64,000 bases of DNA, taken from DAORHV01 sp964513925 (GTDB taxonomy: Bacteria > Patescibacteriota > Gracilibacteria > Peribacterales > Peribacteraceae). A program made the position numbers and the translations under genes. The stretch is from the NCBI GenBank assembly GCA_964513925.1, contig CAZENR010000009.1:8920-72919 (forward strand), in the 5' to 3' direction. How positions within the stretch are numbered: position 1 is the first letter of the stretch; each line of letters opens with the position of its first letter. The notes beneath the pieces were generated by a model, which saw only the letters and a list, made by a program, of their open reading frames with translations, did not search any database and was not told the origin of the DNA. Positions 33,955 through 42,688 of the stretch are shown here, piece by piece.

Positions 33955-34359
33955 CTAACGCTTTTTGCGCGGCAGATACTTATCCCGCTCGTCTTCGGTG
34001 CGCTTACGGTCCAAGACCACGTAGTGTCGGTTTCGAAAGGCAAGCAGCTGCGCAACAATATAGAGAGCAAAACACAGAGCCCACAGCAGCCACAGCGCGC
34101 GCATCGAGAAGAATTGAATGGTCTCTACGCGGCTGACTGCCATGACGAGGGCCACGATGCCGAATGTGAGCACCGTTCCCGACCAGCTAGCTGACAATGA
34201 GCGAGTTACCGGATTCTTCTGTCGGGAGCGCCACATACCAATGACAAACGACAACGCAATAAGCGCAACGCACGCACCAAGTACCAGCTGCACCTTCGGG
34301 TCGTTGTAGTGCCATCCGCCCGGATTGGGCCAGAACCAGTGGGAGAGAAATTGTTTCAT
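33955..34359 (-). CDS. Hypothetical membrane protein
   Basis: A 134-residue protein with three to four membrane helices (about 23-43, 62-78, 84-108) and a very basic tail ending LPRKKR. It has no recognised family. ATG 34359 is supported by TACATT (34367-34372) 7 nt upstream. It belongs to a run of small membrane proteins next to lgt. Confidence 0.6.
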   Translation of the reverse strand: MKQFLSHWFWPNPGGWHYNDPKVQLVLGACVALIALSFVIGMWRSRQKNPVTRSLSASWSGTVLTFGIVALVMAVSRVETIQFFSMRALWLLWALCFALYIVAQLLAFRNRHYVVLDRKRTEDERDKYLPRKKR

Positions 34360-34415
34360 AGAGGCAAATGTAGTGTGGCGTACGATAGTGCAGCGGAGAG
34401 CTGCAAGTAAAGGCG

Positions 34416-34796
34416 TTATGGCTGCTTATTCTTCTGACCGTGCTGCTTGTTGTGATGATGCTTTTTGCCCTGGTGTTGCTGCTGCACCGCAGGCTGATGC
34501 GCTCGCTTCAGCAGCTCGTGTACATCGCGCTCCAACTTGCGTTGGCGATTGGTGGTAGCCGGGCGAATGAGCATGTAGAGCAAGAAGCCCAAAACCGGCA
34601 GCAACGACACCAAAATGATGACAAATACCTGGAACACAAACGAATGCGTGCGCAGCAAAATGTCGCGGGTGGCGTACAACACCAGGTACACCAACAGCAC
34701 GCCGACCACGACCATGCAAATCTGCATGGCCACAAGAGATGGATTCTCGGCAAACAGCTGCGAGAACGCTTCGAAACTGGGAAGAGAGAGCTGCAC
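34416..34796 (-). CDS. Hypothetical two-helix membrane protein with His/Gln/Lys-rich tail
   Basis: A 126-residue protein. Two membrane helices (about 22-43 and 53-78) are followed by a charged region and a low-complexity tail VQQQHQGKKHHHNKQHGQKN. The tail could bind metals or nucleic acid, which is inference. The start is uncertain: GTG 34796 lies 20 nt after the lgt stop, while upstream in-frame codons run into lgt. It is likely co-transcribed with lgt. Confidence 0.6.
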   Translation of the reverse strand: MQLSLPSFEAFSQLFAENPSLVAMQICMVVVGVLLVYLVLYATRDILLRTHSFVFQVFVIILVSLLPVLGFLLYMLIRPATTNRQRKLERDVHELLKRAHQPAVQQQHQGKKHHHNKQHGQKNKQP

Positions 34797-34816
34797 GGGA
34801 AATTGCGGGGAAAAAC

Positions 34817-35740
34817 TTACAGATGCGGATACTTCCGCCGATGGACGACAACGTATACCACCGTCGCCAGCAGTGCAAGAATGGCTAGCACCTGGCTGAA
34901 GCGCAGTTGGAATTCGCCAAAGGTAATCCACTGACGCGAAACAACGTAGGCCACTGTTGCCAATGCAACGCAGCCGCCGTAGATGGCATTTGCCCGCTCG
35001 CTTAACTTCAACTCGATTGCGGCAAGTACACCAAGACTGACAAACAAGCAGAACAAGAATAGGAAATCCGTGAACTTGGCAAACACAGGAATGCCAAAGT
35101 CGCCGCGCATGAATTCAAACAAGAACACGGCAACTCCTGCCGCAACGATGCCAAACAGCGTTTCGGCACCGGCGCGCTTGGCATTCTTACGAACCACCAG
35201 CAAGATGAACGTCAGCGCAAAATAGAAGAGTGCGTAGTACAGCTGCACCGGATGAATGGGCACTGCGTAGCGGACGTTGAACGTGTCGATGATCACGCCC
35301 CAAGGCATGTTTGTTGGTTTGCCGTACGCCTGCGCGCCGGCGAACATGCCTACCCAGTCGAAGCCCAGACCCAGTGTCATGGCGGGCAACAGCGCATCCA
35401 ACCACTGCAAGTACGTGGCACGCTGATTTCGCGTCGTGACGAACAGAACGATGGCAATGCCGAGCGCCGCCCCGATGAAGCTGAATTGACCGTCCCAGAA
35501 AATAACCATGCGGATAGGCTGCTTGAGGTACGACTGGTAGTTGGCGAGTACGGCAATCAACCTTCCACCAGCAAAGAATGCCAATGCAAACCACTTTGCG
35601 TTATCGCGGATACCCTGCACGCTTAGGTTTGCAGCTGCCGCAATGCGGAAGAAAAACTCGCTACTGACCCACACTCCTATAAGGAGGAAGAGCAAGCGCA
35701 TCCAAATGACTGCGGGGCCGATTTCGAATGCTTCGAACAT
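34817..35740 (-). CDS. lgt: Prolipoprotein diacylglyceryl transferase-like protein
   Basis: A 307-residue polytopic membrane protein (seven or more helices). FAGGRLIAVLANYQSYL with FWDGQFSFIGAALGI matches the Lgt region around GARLGYVLF...GGMSFHGG. IHPVQLYYALFYFALTFILL matches the conserved PSQLYE-type segment. Lgt attaches diacylglycerol to lipobox Cys; the Sel1 lipoprotein near 55.8 kb could be a substrate. The sequence is divergent, so activity is inferred. Confidence 0.78.
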   Translation of the reverse strand: MFEAFEIGPAVIWMRLLFLLIGVWVSSEFFFRIAAAANLSVQGIRDNAKWFALAFFAGGRLIAVLANYQSYLKQPIRMVIFWDGQFSFIGAALGIAIVLFVTTRNQRATYLQWLDALLPAMTLGLGFDWVGMFAGAQAYGKPTNMPWGVIIDTFNVRYAVPIHPVQLYYALFYFALTFILLVVRKNAKRAGAETLFGIVAAGVAVFLFEFMRGDFGIPVFAKFTDFLFLFCLFVSLGVLAAIELKLSERANAIYGGCVALATVAYVVSRQWITFGEFQLRFSQVLAILALLATVVYVVVHRRKYPHL

Positions 35741-35801
35741 GCGGAGGAAAGGATACCAGTCGAAACAAGTCGTAGGAAAGAAGACCTTGTAGATTCATAC
35801 G

Positions 35802-35827
35802 AAGGATTCCATGACTCCCTGGATTCC
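35802..35827. repeat. GGATTCC/GACTCC repeat
   Basis: AAGGATTCCATGACTCCC then TGGATTCC, three units in the gap between lgt and the divergent LysE-type gene. Confidence 0.6.
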
Positions 35828-35920
35828 GCATCGCGCACAAGCCTGTTGGCAATGGAAGTAAGACCTCTACTGCAATTACGTCGACAGATGCTAGAATACA
35901 GCCTCTGCTACGCAATCTCT

Positions 35921-36538
35921 ATGTCCGCATTTCTCACCATTGTTGTCATTCATCTGCTTGCCGTCATGAGTCCAGGGCCGGATTTCGCACTAGTTACACG
36001 AAATAGCCTGTGTCTCTCACGACGTAGTGGAATCTTCACAGCGTTAGGGTTGGGACTTGGCATTTTGGTGCATTGCGCCTACTCACTCCTTGGTATTGGC
36101 CTCGTTATTTCACAATCAATCCTGCTCTACAACGCCATAAAATGGATTGGCGCACTGTACCTTATGTACATTGGCTGGAAGGCACTTACACACAAACCCA
36201 ACAAAGTAACTACTGTGGACTACAAGCATCGCCAAGACATATCGTGCTGGTCAGCATTGAGCCAGGGGTTTCTCTGCAATGTGCTCAACCCCAAAGCAAC
36301 ACTGTTCTTCTTGGCACTGTTTACTCAAGTCATTAGCGCAAGCACTCCCCTGCTAGTACAAGCGGCATATGGACTGTGGATGAGTTTTGCAACGTTCGTG
36401 TGGTTTGGACTTGTTTCTTCGGTACTATCACTAGAAGTAATCCGCATTCGCTTCGAAAGAGTGCAAGGCGCATTTGAGCGCGTCATGGGTGCACTGCTTA
36501 TTGCACTGGGCCTCAAAATTGCTCTCTCTCATCGCTAG
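35921..36538 (+). CDS. LysE/RhtB family amino acid exporter
   Basis: A 205-residue protein with six membrane helices. AVMSPGPDFALVTRNSL near the N-terminus and NVLNPKATLFFLALFTQV are the two LysE/RhtB signatures. It exports amino acids or related metabolites. A TAGAAT box lies at 35892-35897, 23 nt before the ATG. The downstream gene begins 3 nt after its stop, so they form an operon. Confidence 0.88.
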   Translation: MSAFLTIVVIHLLAVMSPGPDFALVTRNSLCLSRRSGIFTALGLGLGILVHCAYSLLGIGLVISQSILLYNAIKWIGALYLMYIGWKALTHKPNKVTTVDYKHRQDISCWSALSQGFLCNVLNPKATLFFLALFTQVISASTPLLVQAAYGLWMSFATFVWFGLVSSVLSLEVIRIRFERVQGAFERVMGALLIALGLKIALSHR

Positions 36539-36541
36539 CTC

Positions 36542-36925
36542 ATGTTCCGAATTAGTCGCCTGCCACGCTTTGTACGCCTGTGTTTGCTATCGCTTGCACT
36601 TGCCGTGTTCGGCTTCATTCCAGGACTGGGCATTCCCGGCGCTCTGGTACTGGAACTATGCGATCCCCTGCTGTGGCTACTGCGTCCGGTACTGGCGTAT
36701 CCCGGCATTCCGGTAACGCCCAGCGTGTGGGGTGCCGCCATCCTGACAACACTCCTGTGGCCCTGGAGCATTCCGGCAGGATACGCATTCGGCTTCGTTG
36801 CATTGCGCAAGCAACCGAAAGGGCTGCGAATTGGCGTGTTGCTCGGCACCATGTTGCTGTGGGGCATGGCACTTACCTACGCTATGGCGCTGCAATTGGC
36901 GGCGATTCCCAAGCTCGGCGCTTAG
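36542..36925 (+). CDS. Hypothetical membrane protein
   Basis: A 127-residue protein with three hydrophobic segments (about 12-30, 62-82 and 95-118). It has no recognised family. It starts 3 nt after the LysE-type gene and its stop overlaps the thrS stop by 4 nt, tail to tail. Confidence 0.6.
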   Translation: MFRISRLPRFVRLCLLSLALAVFGFIPGLGIPGALVLELCDPLLWLLRPVLAYPGIPVTPSVWGAAILTTLLWPWSIPAGYAFGFVALRKQPKGLRIGVLLGTMLLWGMALTYAMALQLAAIPKLGA

Positions 36926-38739
36926 CCGATGGAGCTGCTGATGCGGCGCTCCTTGATGTCATCCACGGTCTTGGCGATGAACTCGGCACGAGACAAGACA
37001 TCCTGCTTTTTCGTCAGCGTATTGCGCACGGCAGCGGTCTTCGCCTCCACCTCTTTGTCGCCGAGTACCACCACGTACGGAACCTTCATCTTCTCACTCT
37101 CACGCACGCGCTTACCGAGCGATTCATCGATGGCCAGATACTGGGTGCGAACGCCGTGTCTCTTCAACTCGTCTTCCAGTTCGTGCGCATAGGCCTCGTG
37201 CGGACCGGCAACAGGCACAATGGCCACCTGCACCGGAGACAGCCACAACGGGAAGTGTCCGGCAAACTGCTCGATGAGGAAGCCCATCAGACGTTCGTGC
37301 GTGGAAAGCGGCGCGCGGTGAATGCACAGCGGCACCTGCTCTTTCCCGTCTTTATCCACGTACTTCAGGCCCACTTTTCCAGGAACGTCGAAGTCCACCT
37401 GATTCGTCGCCAGAGTGAATTCGCGGCCGATTGCGCTCCAAATCTGTACATCGATTTTCGGGCCGTAGAACGCAGCCTCGTCGGGCACTTCCACAAAGTT
37501 CACGCCTTTCTTCTTCATGGCATCTCGCACCATTGCTTCCGTCTTTAGCCATAGCTCCGGCTTGTCGACGTATTTCTTGCCGAGTTGGGACTTCTCGTGG
37601 AGCGAAAGCCGCATGACGTACTTCTGAATATCGAAGAGCGCGAAGTACTTCAGATACATGTCGATAACGGCATTGAATTCGTCTTGGAACTGCTCTTCAG
37701 TACAGTAGATGTGCGCGTCGTTCATGGTAAGCGAACGCACGCGCATAAGCCCGAACAGCGCGCCGGAATCTTCGTAGCGGTAGCAATGCCCGTATTCGGC
37801 CAAACGGATGGGTAGGTCGCGGTAGCTGCGCGGCTGGCAGGCAAAGATTTGGTGGTGGTGCGGACAGTTCATCGGCTTCAAGTAGTACTCCTCTTCCTCG
37901 CCATCGAGCTTCATTGCCGGGAACATAGATGTCTTGTAGTGCGCGAGGTGGCCGGTTTGCGCATACAACTTGCCTTTGGCAATGTGCGGCGTGCGCACGC
38001 GGCTGTAGCCGCCGGCAGCCTCGGTCTCGCGGGCAAGGCGCTCCAACTCATCCACGACAATGGTTCCGCGCGGAGTCCACAACGGCAACCCGGGGCCCAC
38101 CATGTCGCTGAAGGTAAACAAATCCAACTCTTTACCGAGCTTGCGGTGGTCGCGGCGCTTGGCTTCTTCCAGTAATGCCAAGTGTTTCTGCAACTCCTCC
38201 TTACTCTCAAATGCAGCCACATACACGCGCGTCAGCTGCTCGCGGTTTTCGTCGCCGCGCCAATATGCACCAGCCAAACTCATGATCTTAAAACCATCTG
38301 CGGGAATCTGCTTAAAGTTCTCCACGTGTCCTCCACGGCACAAATCCACGAATGTCTCCTCGCCTTTTGGACCCAAGTTTGCATAGTGCGTCACCTCTTT
38401 CACGTTGTCTTTCTTTTCCAAGTCATCAATAAGCTCCACCTTGAAGCGCTGTCCGCGCTCGCGCCAGAACTTCTTGGCATCGGCAACCGAAAGCGTGTCG
38501 CAACGAAATGTTTGGCCCTGGTTGATGATCTTGCGCATCTCTTTCTCGATCTTGCCGAAATCGGCATCGGTGATTGGCTGCGCGAAAAGGAAGTCGTAGT
38601 AGCAACCGTTCTCCACCGGAGGACCGATGGTAACAAGCGTGCCCGGCCACAGCTTGAGCACAGCCTGAGCAAGGACGTGGGCAAGCGAATGACGTAATTT
38701 GTACAGGTCGTCGACGATTGGTTCTGCGGCGTGTGCCAT
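36922..38739 (-). CDS. thrS: Threonyl-tRNA synthetase without TGS domain
   Basis: Charges tRNA-Thr. A 605-residue protein. It begins almost at once with the editing domain (RHSLAHVLAQAVLKLWPG), then CYYDF; the catalytic core has LKPMNCPHHHQIF (zinc Cys), YRYEDSGALFGLMRVR (motif 2) and VPLCIHRAPLSTHERLMGFLIEQFAG (motif 3). The C-terminal anticodon domain ends the protein. The usual 60-residue N-terminal TGS domain is missing, a variation seen in some lineages. Expression is probably controlled by the threonine-rich leader described at 38844-38903. Confidence 0.96.
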   Translation of the reverse strand: MAHAAEPIVDDLYKLRHSLAHVLAQAVLKLWPGTLVTIGPPVENGCYYDFLFAQPITDADFGKIEKEMRKIINQGQTFRCDTLSVADAKKFWRERGQRFKVELIDDLEKKDNVKEVTHYANLGPKGEETFVDLCRGGHVENFKQIPADGFKIMSLAGAYWRGDENREQLTRVYVAAFESKEELQKHLALLEEAKRRDHRKLGKELDLFTFSDMVGPGLPLWTPRGTIVVDELERLARETEAAGGYSRVRTPHIAKGKLYAQTGHLAHYKTSMFPAMKLDGEEEEYYLKPMNCPHHHQIFACQPRSYRDLPIRLAEYGHCYRYEDSGALFGLMRVRSLTMNDAHIYCTEEQFQDEFNAVIDMYLKYFALFDIQKYVMRLSLHEKSQLGKKYVDKPELWLKTEAMVRDAMKKKGVNFVEVPDEAAFYGPKIDVQIWSAIGREFTLATNQVDFDVPGKVGLKYVDKDGKEQVPLCIHRAPLSTHERLMGFLIEQFAGHFPLWLSPVQVAIVPVAGPHEAYAHELEDELKRHGVRTQYLAIDESLGKRVRESEKMKVPYVVVLGDKEVEAKTAAVRNTLTKKQDVLSRAEFIAKTVDDIKERRISSSIG

Positions 38740-38843
38740 GATGGAAAGGAGAATGATGAGAGAGTAGCAGACGAAGTTGATAACGGCGAAGCTCCCCCGC
38801 TCCGTACGAGGAGGGAGGATGCGCGCTCTTGCTTACGTGCACG
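38740..38843 (-). promoter_or_regulatory. thrS leader RNA with alternative hairpins
   Basis: Between the leader peptide stop and thrS. On the minus strand segment B (GGAGGGCGGG, at 38850-38859 within the leader) can pair with the last Thr-Ser-Leu codons (A) or with C (CCTCCCTCC, 38807-38818), while C can pair with D (GGAGCGGGGGAG, 38791-38804). This is an attenuation-like set of choices. No T-run follows D, so the outcome may not be intrinsic termination. Confidence 0.5.
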
Positions 38844-38903
38844 CTAGCACCCGCCCTCCAAGGAGGTCGTAGTGATCGTGGTAGTGGTGCAGAAGCGAAT
38901 CAC
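38844..38903 (-). CDS. Threonine-rich leader peptide for thrS
   Basis: A 19-codon frame, GTG start to TAG, reading V-I-R-F-C and then TTTTITTTS and L-E-G-G-C: seven Thr and two Ile. It lies upstream of thrS on the same strand and recalls the enteric thr operon leader peptide in its Thr/Ile bias. A full promoter sits in front (TTGTCA, 17 bp, TATACT, then 6 nt to GTG), so the mRNA would start at the peptide's first codon. Slow decoding when charged tRNA-Thr is scarce could change the folding of the downstream leader. Inference from layout; strong for so short a frame. Confidence 0.72.
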   Translation of the reverse strand: MIRFCTTTTITTTSLEGGC

Positions 38904-38909
38904 GGAGCC

Positions 38910-38938
38910 AGTATACGAAGGAACTGCTGTTTTGACAA
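38910..38938 (-). promoter_or_regulatory. Promoter of the thrS leader
   Basis: TTGTCA (38933-38938), a 17-bp spacer and TATACT (38910-38915) on the minus strand, 6 nt before the leader peptide GTG. Confidence 0.8.
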
Positions 38939-38951
38939 CGACAGGCAAGCT

Positions 38952-39017
38952 ACCAAGACTCCATGATTCCTCAAAGCAAGATCGATGATCCGGAAGCCTT
39001 GGAGTCCAAGGAGTCAG
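38952..39017. repeat. GACTCC/GATTCC and GGAGTCC repeat cluster
   Basis: Two groups: CCAAGACTCCATGATTCC (38952-38970) and TTGGAGTCCAAGGAGTC (about 38999-39017), in inverted orientation with a related spacer. They separate the dnaA stop from the thrS leader promoter. Confidence 0.65.
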
Positions 39018-39045
39018 AAAGACGCTTTGCGGCTTTTGGGAGTCT

Positions 39046-40482
39046 CTACTTCCCCAACCCCACTTCCCTCTCAATAGCGCGCACTTCGCGAAGCAGCTGT
39101 GCATCTTCCTGCATGCGCTTCTCTATCTTGTCCACCGCGTGCATGACCGTGGTGTGATCGCGGTGACTGAACGATTCGCCTAAGCGCACATAGCTCATAC
39201 GCAAGTAGCGCTTGGCCAGGAACATGACGATTTGGCGGGGCACCAATACCTCGCGCACGCGAGATTGGCCGATCATATCCGGCACCGATACCGAATAGAA
39301 CTTGCTTACGCCTTCCAGCACATCTTGGAACGACACAGCTTTTACCGCGGCGGGAATAAAGCCTACATCGTCCTTCCTTGCCTGCTCTGCAGGATCGGTA
39401 ATGAGCTTATGCATGATGTCCGAAATGCTGCCCACGGTGGGCATACGGTGCTCCAGTTCGTACTGCGCTACGGCCTGCATCAGAATGCCCTCCAGTTGGC
39501 GAACGTTCTTATCGGCATGCTCGGCAATGTAGCTCAGTACCTTGGCGTCGATGAACAGTTCGTACTCCTTTGTTTTTTCGGCAAGGATTGCCAAGCGCGT
39601 CTCGTAGTCCGGCGCGCCGACGTCGGCGATCATTCCGCGCTCAAAGCGGGATACCAGACGATCTTGCAGGATGGACAATTCCTTAGGCGGACGATCGGAA
39701 CTGATAATCACCTGCTTGCGCTCCTCGATGAGCGTGTTGAAGGTGTGAAACAACTCTTCCTGCGTGCGCTCCTTGTTGGCCAAAAACTGCACATCGTCGA
39801 TGATGAATACATCCACCTCGCGGTAACGGCGGCGGAACTGTTCCATCTTCTGGTGCTGAATAGCCTCGATGACCTGGTTGGTAAAGTCCTCGGTGGTGGT
39901 GTAAATGATCGACGCGTTGGCCACCGTCTTTAAGATGGCGTTGCCAACCGCTTGCAACAGGTGGGTCTTGCCAAGACCTACACCGCCGTACAGGAACAGG
40001 GGGTTGTACTTGCCGCCGGGCTGGTTGGCTACCGCCATGCATGCCGCATGCGCCAAGCGGTTATTTGGGCCGACTACAAAGTTTTCCAACGTGTATCGCG
40101 GGTTTAAGAGCTTGCTGGTCAGACCCTCCGCCAATTTAATTTCGGCGCGGTTGGGCAGCTTGCGCGGCTTCTTCTTCTCGGGGAAGTGCTCGAGGAGCTT
40201 CAGTGTGCGCTGCACGTCATCCTTCAGGCCTACATCCACCTGGTACACGATTTGCTCAATAGATTCATCGAGCTCCTTGAGCGCATTCAGCGTCATGACG
40301 CGGTAGTGCTCCAAGTGCCAGTTCAAGAACATGGGCAGCGGCAAGCCGACCACGACGGTGTCCTTCTCCCGACCAAGGATGGTCGTGTCTTTAAACCAGG
40401 TGATGAACTGACTGCGTTGCAGCTGCGGCTCAATTTTGCGCAGTACTTCCAGCCAAAGGACGGTGTCGATAGATGAGGTCAT
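39046..40482 (-). CDS. dnaA: Chromosomal replication initiator protein DnaA
   Basis: A 478-residue protein that binds DnaA boxes and opens the origin. Domain I (WLEVLRKIEPQLQRSQFITWFKDT), the AAA+ core NPLFLYGGVGLGKTHLLQAVGN (Walker A, about 165-185), VFIIDDVQFLANKERTQEELFHTFN (Walker B), and the DNA-binding domain IV with SFSHRDHTTVMHAVDKIEKR are all present. dnaN is not adjacent, unlike in many bacteria. rseP lies 45 nt upstream with a repeat between them. Confidence 0.97.
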   Translation of the reverse strand: MTSSIDTVLWLEVLRKIEPQLQRSQFITWFKDTTILGREKDTVVVGLPLPMFLNWHLEHYRVMTLNALKELDESIEQIVYQVDVGLKDDVQRTLKLLEHFPEKKKPRKLPNRAEIKLAEGLTSKLLNPRYTLENFVVGPNNRLAHAACMAVANQPGGKYNPLFLYGGVGLGKTHLLQAVGNAILKTVANASIIYTTTEDFTNQVIEAIQHQKMEQFRRRYREVDVFIIDDVQFLANKERTQEELFHTFNTLIEERKQVIISSDRPPKELSILQDRLVSRFERGMIADVGAPDYETRLAILAEKTKEYELFIDAKVLSYIAEHADKNVRQLEGILMQAVAQYELEHRMPTVGSISDIMHKLITDPAEQARKDDVGFIPAAVKAVSFQDVLEGVSKFYSVSVPDMIGQSRVREVLVPRQIVMFLAKRYLRMSYVRLGESFSHRDHTTVMHAVDKIEKRMQEDAQLLREVRAIEREVGLGK

Positions 40483-40495
40483 GAGACAGATGAAT

Positions 40496-40529
40496 CCGGA
40501 ATCCTAGGAATCCTGGAACCTAGGGAATC
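40496..40529. repeat. GGAATCC repeat between dnaA and rseP
   Basis: CCGGAATCCTAGGAATCC then TGGAACCTAGGGAATC, four units filling the 45-nt gap. Confidence 0.7.
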
Positions 40530-41640
40530 AAAACAGATGGATAACGTCGTTAAAGGTGATGATCACAATGAGCCCGATGAGTAGGAAGAAGCCGACCGCG
40601 TTCACCATGAGCTCGAACTGTTGGTTGAGCGGGCGACGCAGCACCATTTCACACAGCACAAACAGAATGCGTCCGCCGTCGAGTGCCGGCAGCGGCAGCA
40701 CGTTGAGAATAGCAAGACTAAGCGACAGCAGGGCCACCAAGCGCAAGTACGTCATGAAACCTTCCTGCACCGAACTGTGCGTGAGCACCGCAATACCGAC
40801 AATGCCGGTAATCCCCTCGGGTACGTGACCTTGGGTCACCAAACTGCGTACCAAGTTTCCCATGCCGATCACCGTCTGCTCGGTCATGAACCTCGTCTCC
40901 TCCAGGGCCAGCATTACTGCTTTCCCAACCGAACGCTGCGGCGCGGAAAGCTCGGCGGCATAGGCTGAAATGGACACGCCGGATTTGCCGTCCTGCAGAC
41001 GGATAACCACCTGCTCCACCGGCGCCTTGCGGGTGGGGCGAATGTCATACGTCACGGATGACTTTCCCTGCTGCAGCTCAATCAACTGCTCCGGCCTTTC
41101 CACGTACACACCATCCACCGCAACGATCACCGAGTCCTTGCGCATGCCCGCCTTCTCGGCCGGACTGCCGGCAAGCACGTCGTTTACGTACACGCCGGTC
41201 TTGAGCGTAATTTCCCCTGCCTGTGCCGCTGCCTCCATTTGCTCGATTGTCTGGTAGAAATTCGGCACCCAGCGACCAACGGAGAAGCCAAAGGTAAGTA
41301 AGACGAATGCGAGTACGAAGTTCATGGCAACGCCTCCAAACAGAATGACGAGCCGCGCGAAAATACTCGCCTTGGCAAAGCTGCCTGCCGAGTAGCGCTT
41401 TTCTAGGTCGACCTCGTTTTCCCCCTTCAGGCGGACGAATCCGCCGAACGGCACCCAGTTAAGGGTGAAGTTGGTCTTGCCGCTGCGGAAAAGTGTGGTT
41501 GCCTTGGGAGGCAGTCCGAAGCCGAATTCCTCGACCTCAACCTTAAAGAACAGGGCGGACAAGTAGTGACCCAATTCGTGAATGATGATGAGTAATGTCA
41601 GCAAGACGATAAACGCCAGTGCGGAGATGAGAATCGTCAT
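40528..41640 (-). CDS. rseP: RIP metalloprotease (site-2 protease), RseP-like
   Basis: A 370-residue M50 protease that cuts membrane-embedded substrates. The zinc motif HELGHYLSALFF lies in the first helix (about 20-31), GGFVRLKGENE follows, then one PDZ domain (GSPAEKAGMRKDSVIVAVDG, about 155-175), and NVLPLPALDGGRILF carries the third zinc ligand Asp. One PDZ domain is the rule outside enterobacteria. It lies upstream of dnaA. Confidence 0.92.
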   Translation of the reverse strand: MTILISALAFIVLLTLLIIIHELGHYLSALFFKVEVEEFGFGLPPKATTLFRSGKTNFTLNWVPFGGFVRLKGENEVDLEKRYSAGSFAKASIFARLVILFGGVAMNFVLAFVLLTFGFSVGRWVPNFYQTIEQMEAAAQAGEITLKTGVYVNDVLAGSPAEKAGMRKDSVIVAVDGVYVERPEQLIELQQGKSSVTYDIRPTRKAPVEQVVIRLQDGKSGVSISAYAAELSAPQRSVGKAVMLALEETRFMTEQTVIGMGNLVRSLVTQGHVPEGITGIVGIAVLTHSSVQEGFMTYLRLVALLSLSLAILNVLPLPALDGGRILFVLCEMVLRRPLNQQFELMVNAVGFFLLIGLIVIITFNDVIHLF

Positions 41641-41696
41641 GCAAAACAGTCGGAAGGAAGCCTCGGAATTCCCGAGGGCGCGACCGTATCATGGGG

Positions 41697-41722
41697 TGTG
41701 GATATCTTCAAAGTTTTCCACA
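41697..41722. promoter_or_regulatory. Two inverted DnaA-box-like 9-mers
   Basis: TGTGGATAT (41697-41705) and TTTTCCACA (41714-41722), each one mismatch from the DnaA box, facing each other 8 nt apart. They lie between rseP and the 41790 gene, about 1.2 kb upstream of dnaA. Confidence 0.45.
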
Positions 41723-41789
41723 TCACTTGGACTTGCACCGAAAGAACAGGTAGTTCGTGACAGCATTTTTATCTAGAATTCCACCTACG

Positions 41790-42305
41790 TTATTTTCGCT
41801 TTCTGCCCGAAAAAAGCAGCTCTTTGTACAGTCCGCAATACCTGCGAATAGCCTGTTGCCATCCGCACAATTCGTACGGCTCCTTTCCAGGCTTATGAAA
41901 AACAACGTGCGTGTCGCACGCGTTGTCCGGAGCAAGAATGACAGCCGTATGCACCACGCTCACGCCACCGGGCTCGGCATTCACCAATTGGGCGCGAAAC
42001 GGGTATTCGAATGCCGCACCGGCGCTCTCCAGCGTTAGCACTTCGCCGGCAGGCATAACCGGGCCAATGGCCTGCAAACGGTCAACTTCTCCGAGTACAT
42101 ATGCGGCCGCCCCATGACAGTTGGCTCCGATACGCTGCCGCAGCTGGTCTGCGGCATCATCGAGTAAATGCGCAATACGGCTGCCGGTTGGGTTGGACAC
42201 TGGCGCGACCAGGCGACTGCCCTCGTCCACGACAACGCACTGGCTCAATCCATCTGGATAGAGCCTGTACGCCGCTTGCCGAAATGCAGAGGAGGAAGCG
42301 AGCAT
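41790..42305 (-). CDS. Hypothetical protein
   Basis: A 171-residue soluble protein. It opens MLASSSAFRQAAYRLYPDG, with a middle containing HLLDDAADQLRQRIGANCHGAAAYVLGEVDRL, which resembles a catalytic-Cys neighbourhood, and later VSVVHTAVILAPDNACDTHVVFHKPG with a His in a beta context. The order Cys-His could fit an NlpC/P60- or transglutaminase-like fold, but I cannot confirm this. It lies between tRNA-Val and rseP. Confidence 0.55.
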   Translation of the reverse strand: MLASSSAFRQAAYRLYPDGLSQCVVVDEGSRLVAPVSNPTGSRIAHLLDDAADQLRQRIGANCHGAAAYVLGEVDRLQAIGPVMPAGEVLTLESAGAAFEYPFRAQLVNAEPGGVSVVHTAVILAPDNACDTHVVFHKPGKEPYELCGWQQAIRRYCGLYKELLFSGRKRK

Positions 42306-42400
42306 GTAAGGCTGGGTATTGTCGCACGCACGCAAAAGCAGTCAACCTGGGACTGCTGCATTGACCACTCAGCCGATTATCCGTACTCTTTCCGGGCTGT

Positions 42401-42477
42401 GGGCAATTAGCTCAGCTGGCTAGAGCGTCACATTGACATTGTGAAGGTCACTGGTTCGAGTCCAGTATTGCCCACCA
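42401..42477 (+). tRNA. tRNA-Val (anticodon GAC), CCA encoded
   Basis: Acceptor GGGCAAT pairs with ATTGCCC; the D-stem is GCTC/GAGC; the anticodon stem TCACA/TGTGA holds loop TTGACAT, anticodon GAC. The T-arm is ACTGGTTCGAGTCCAGT and the 3' end ACCA. It is the only tRNA in the window without a 5'-fragment copy upstream. Confidence 0.95.
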
Positions 42478-42688
42478 TCTGCTCTGTACACACATGCTCA
42501 TCGCAGCATACTGCTGTTGTTCGTGCGCTTCAGAAGTCTTTCTGGGATAAAAGTTGCATGCGTAAAACACGTATGGCACATTTACACCTTGTTCTTTCAT
42601 AAGCCACTTCTTCTTATCGAGAGCTTTGTGAGCTTTCGGCTGGGAGAAGAAAAGCGGCATTGGCAATCATGCATGAAAGGGGCTGGAC

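Noticed and set aside
39046..41722. Chromosome origin at dnaA
   Set aside because: Few DnaA boxes, no AT-rich unwinding element beside dnaA, and no dnaN or recF. Kept only as a low-level finding.
42448..42666. 72-codon minus-strand frame overlapping tRNA-Val
   Set aside because: It runs antisense through the tRNA 3' part and ends in the sequence typical of tRNA-overlap artefacts (AILDSNQ). No promoter is evident.
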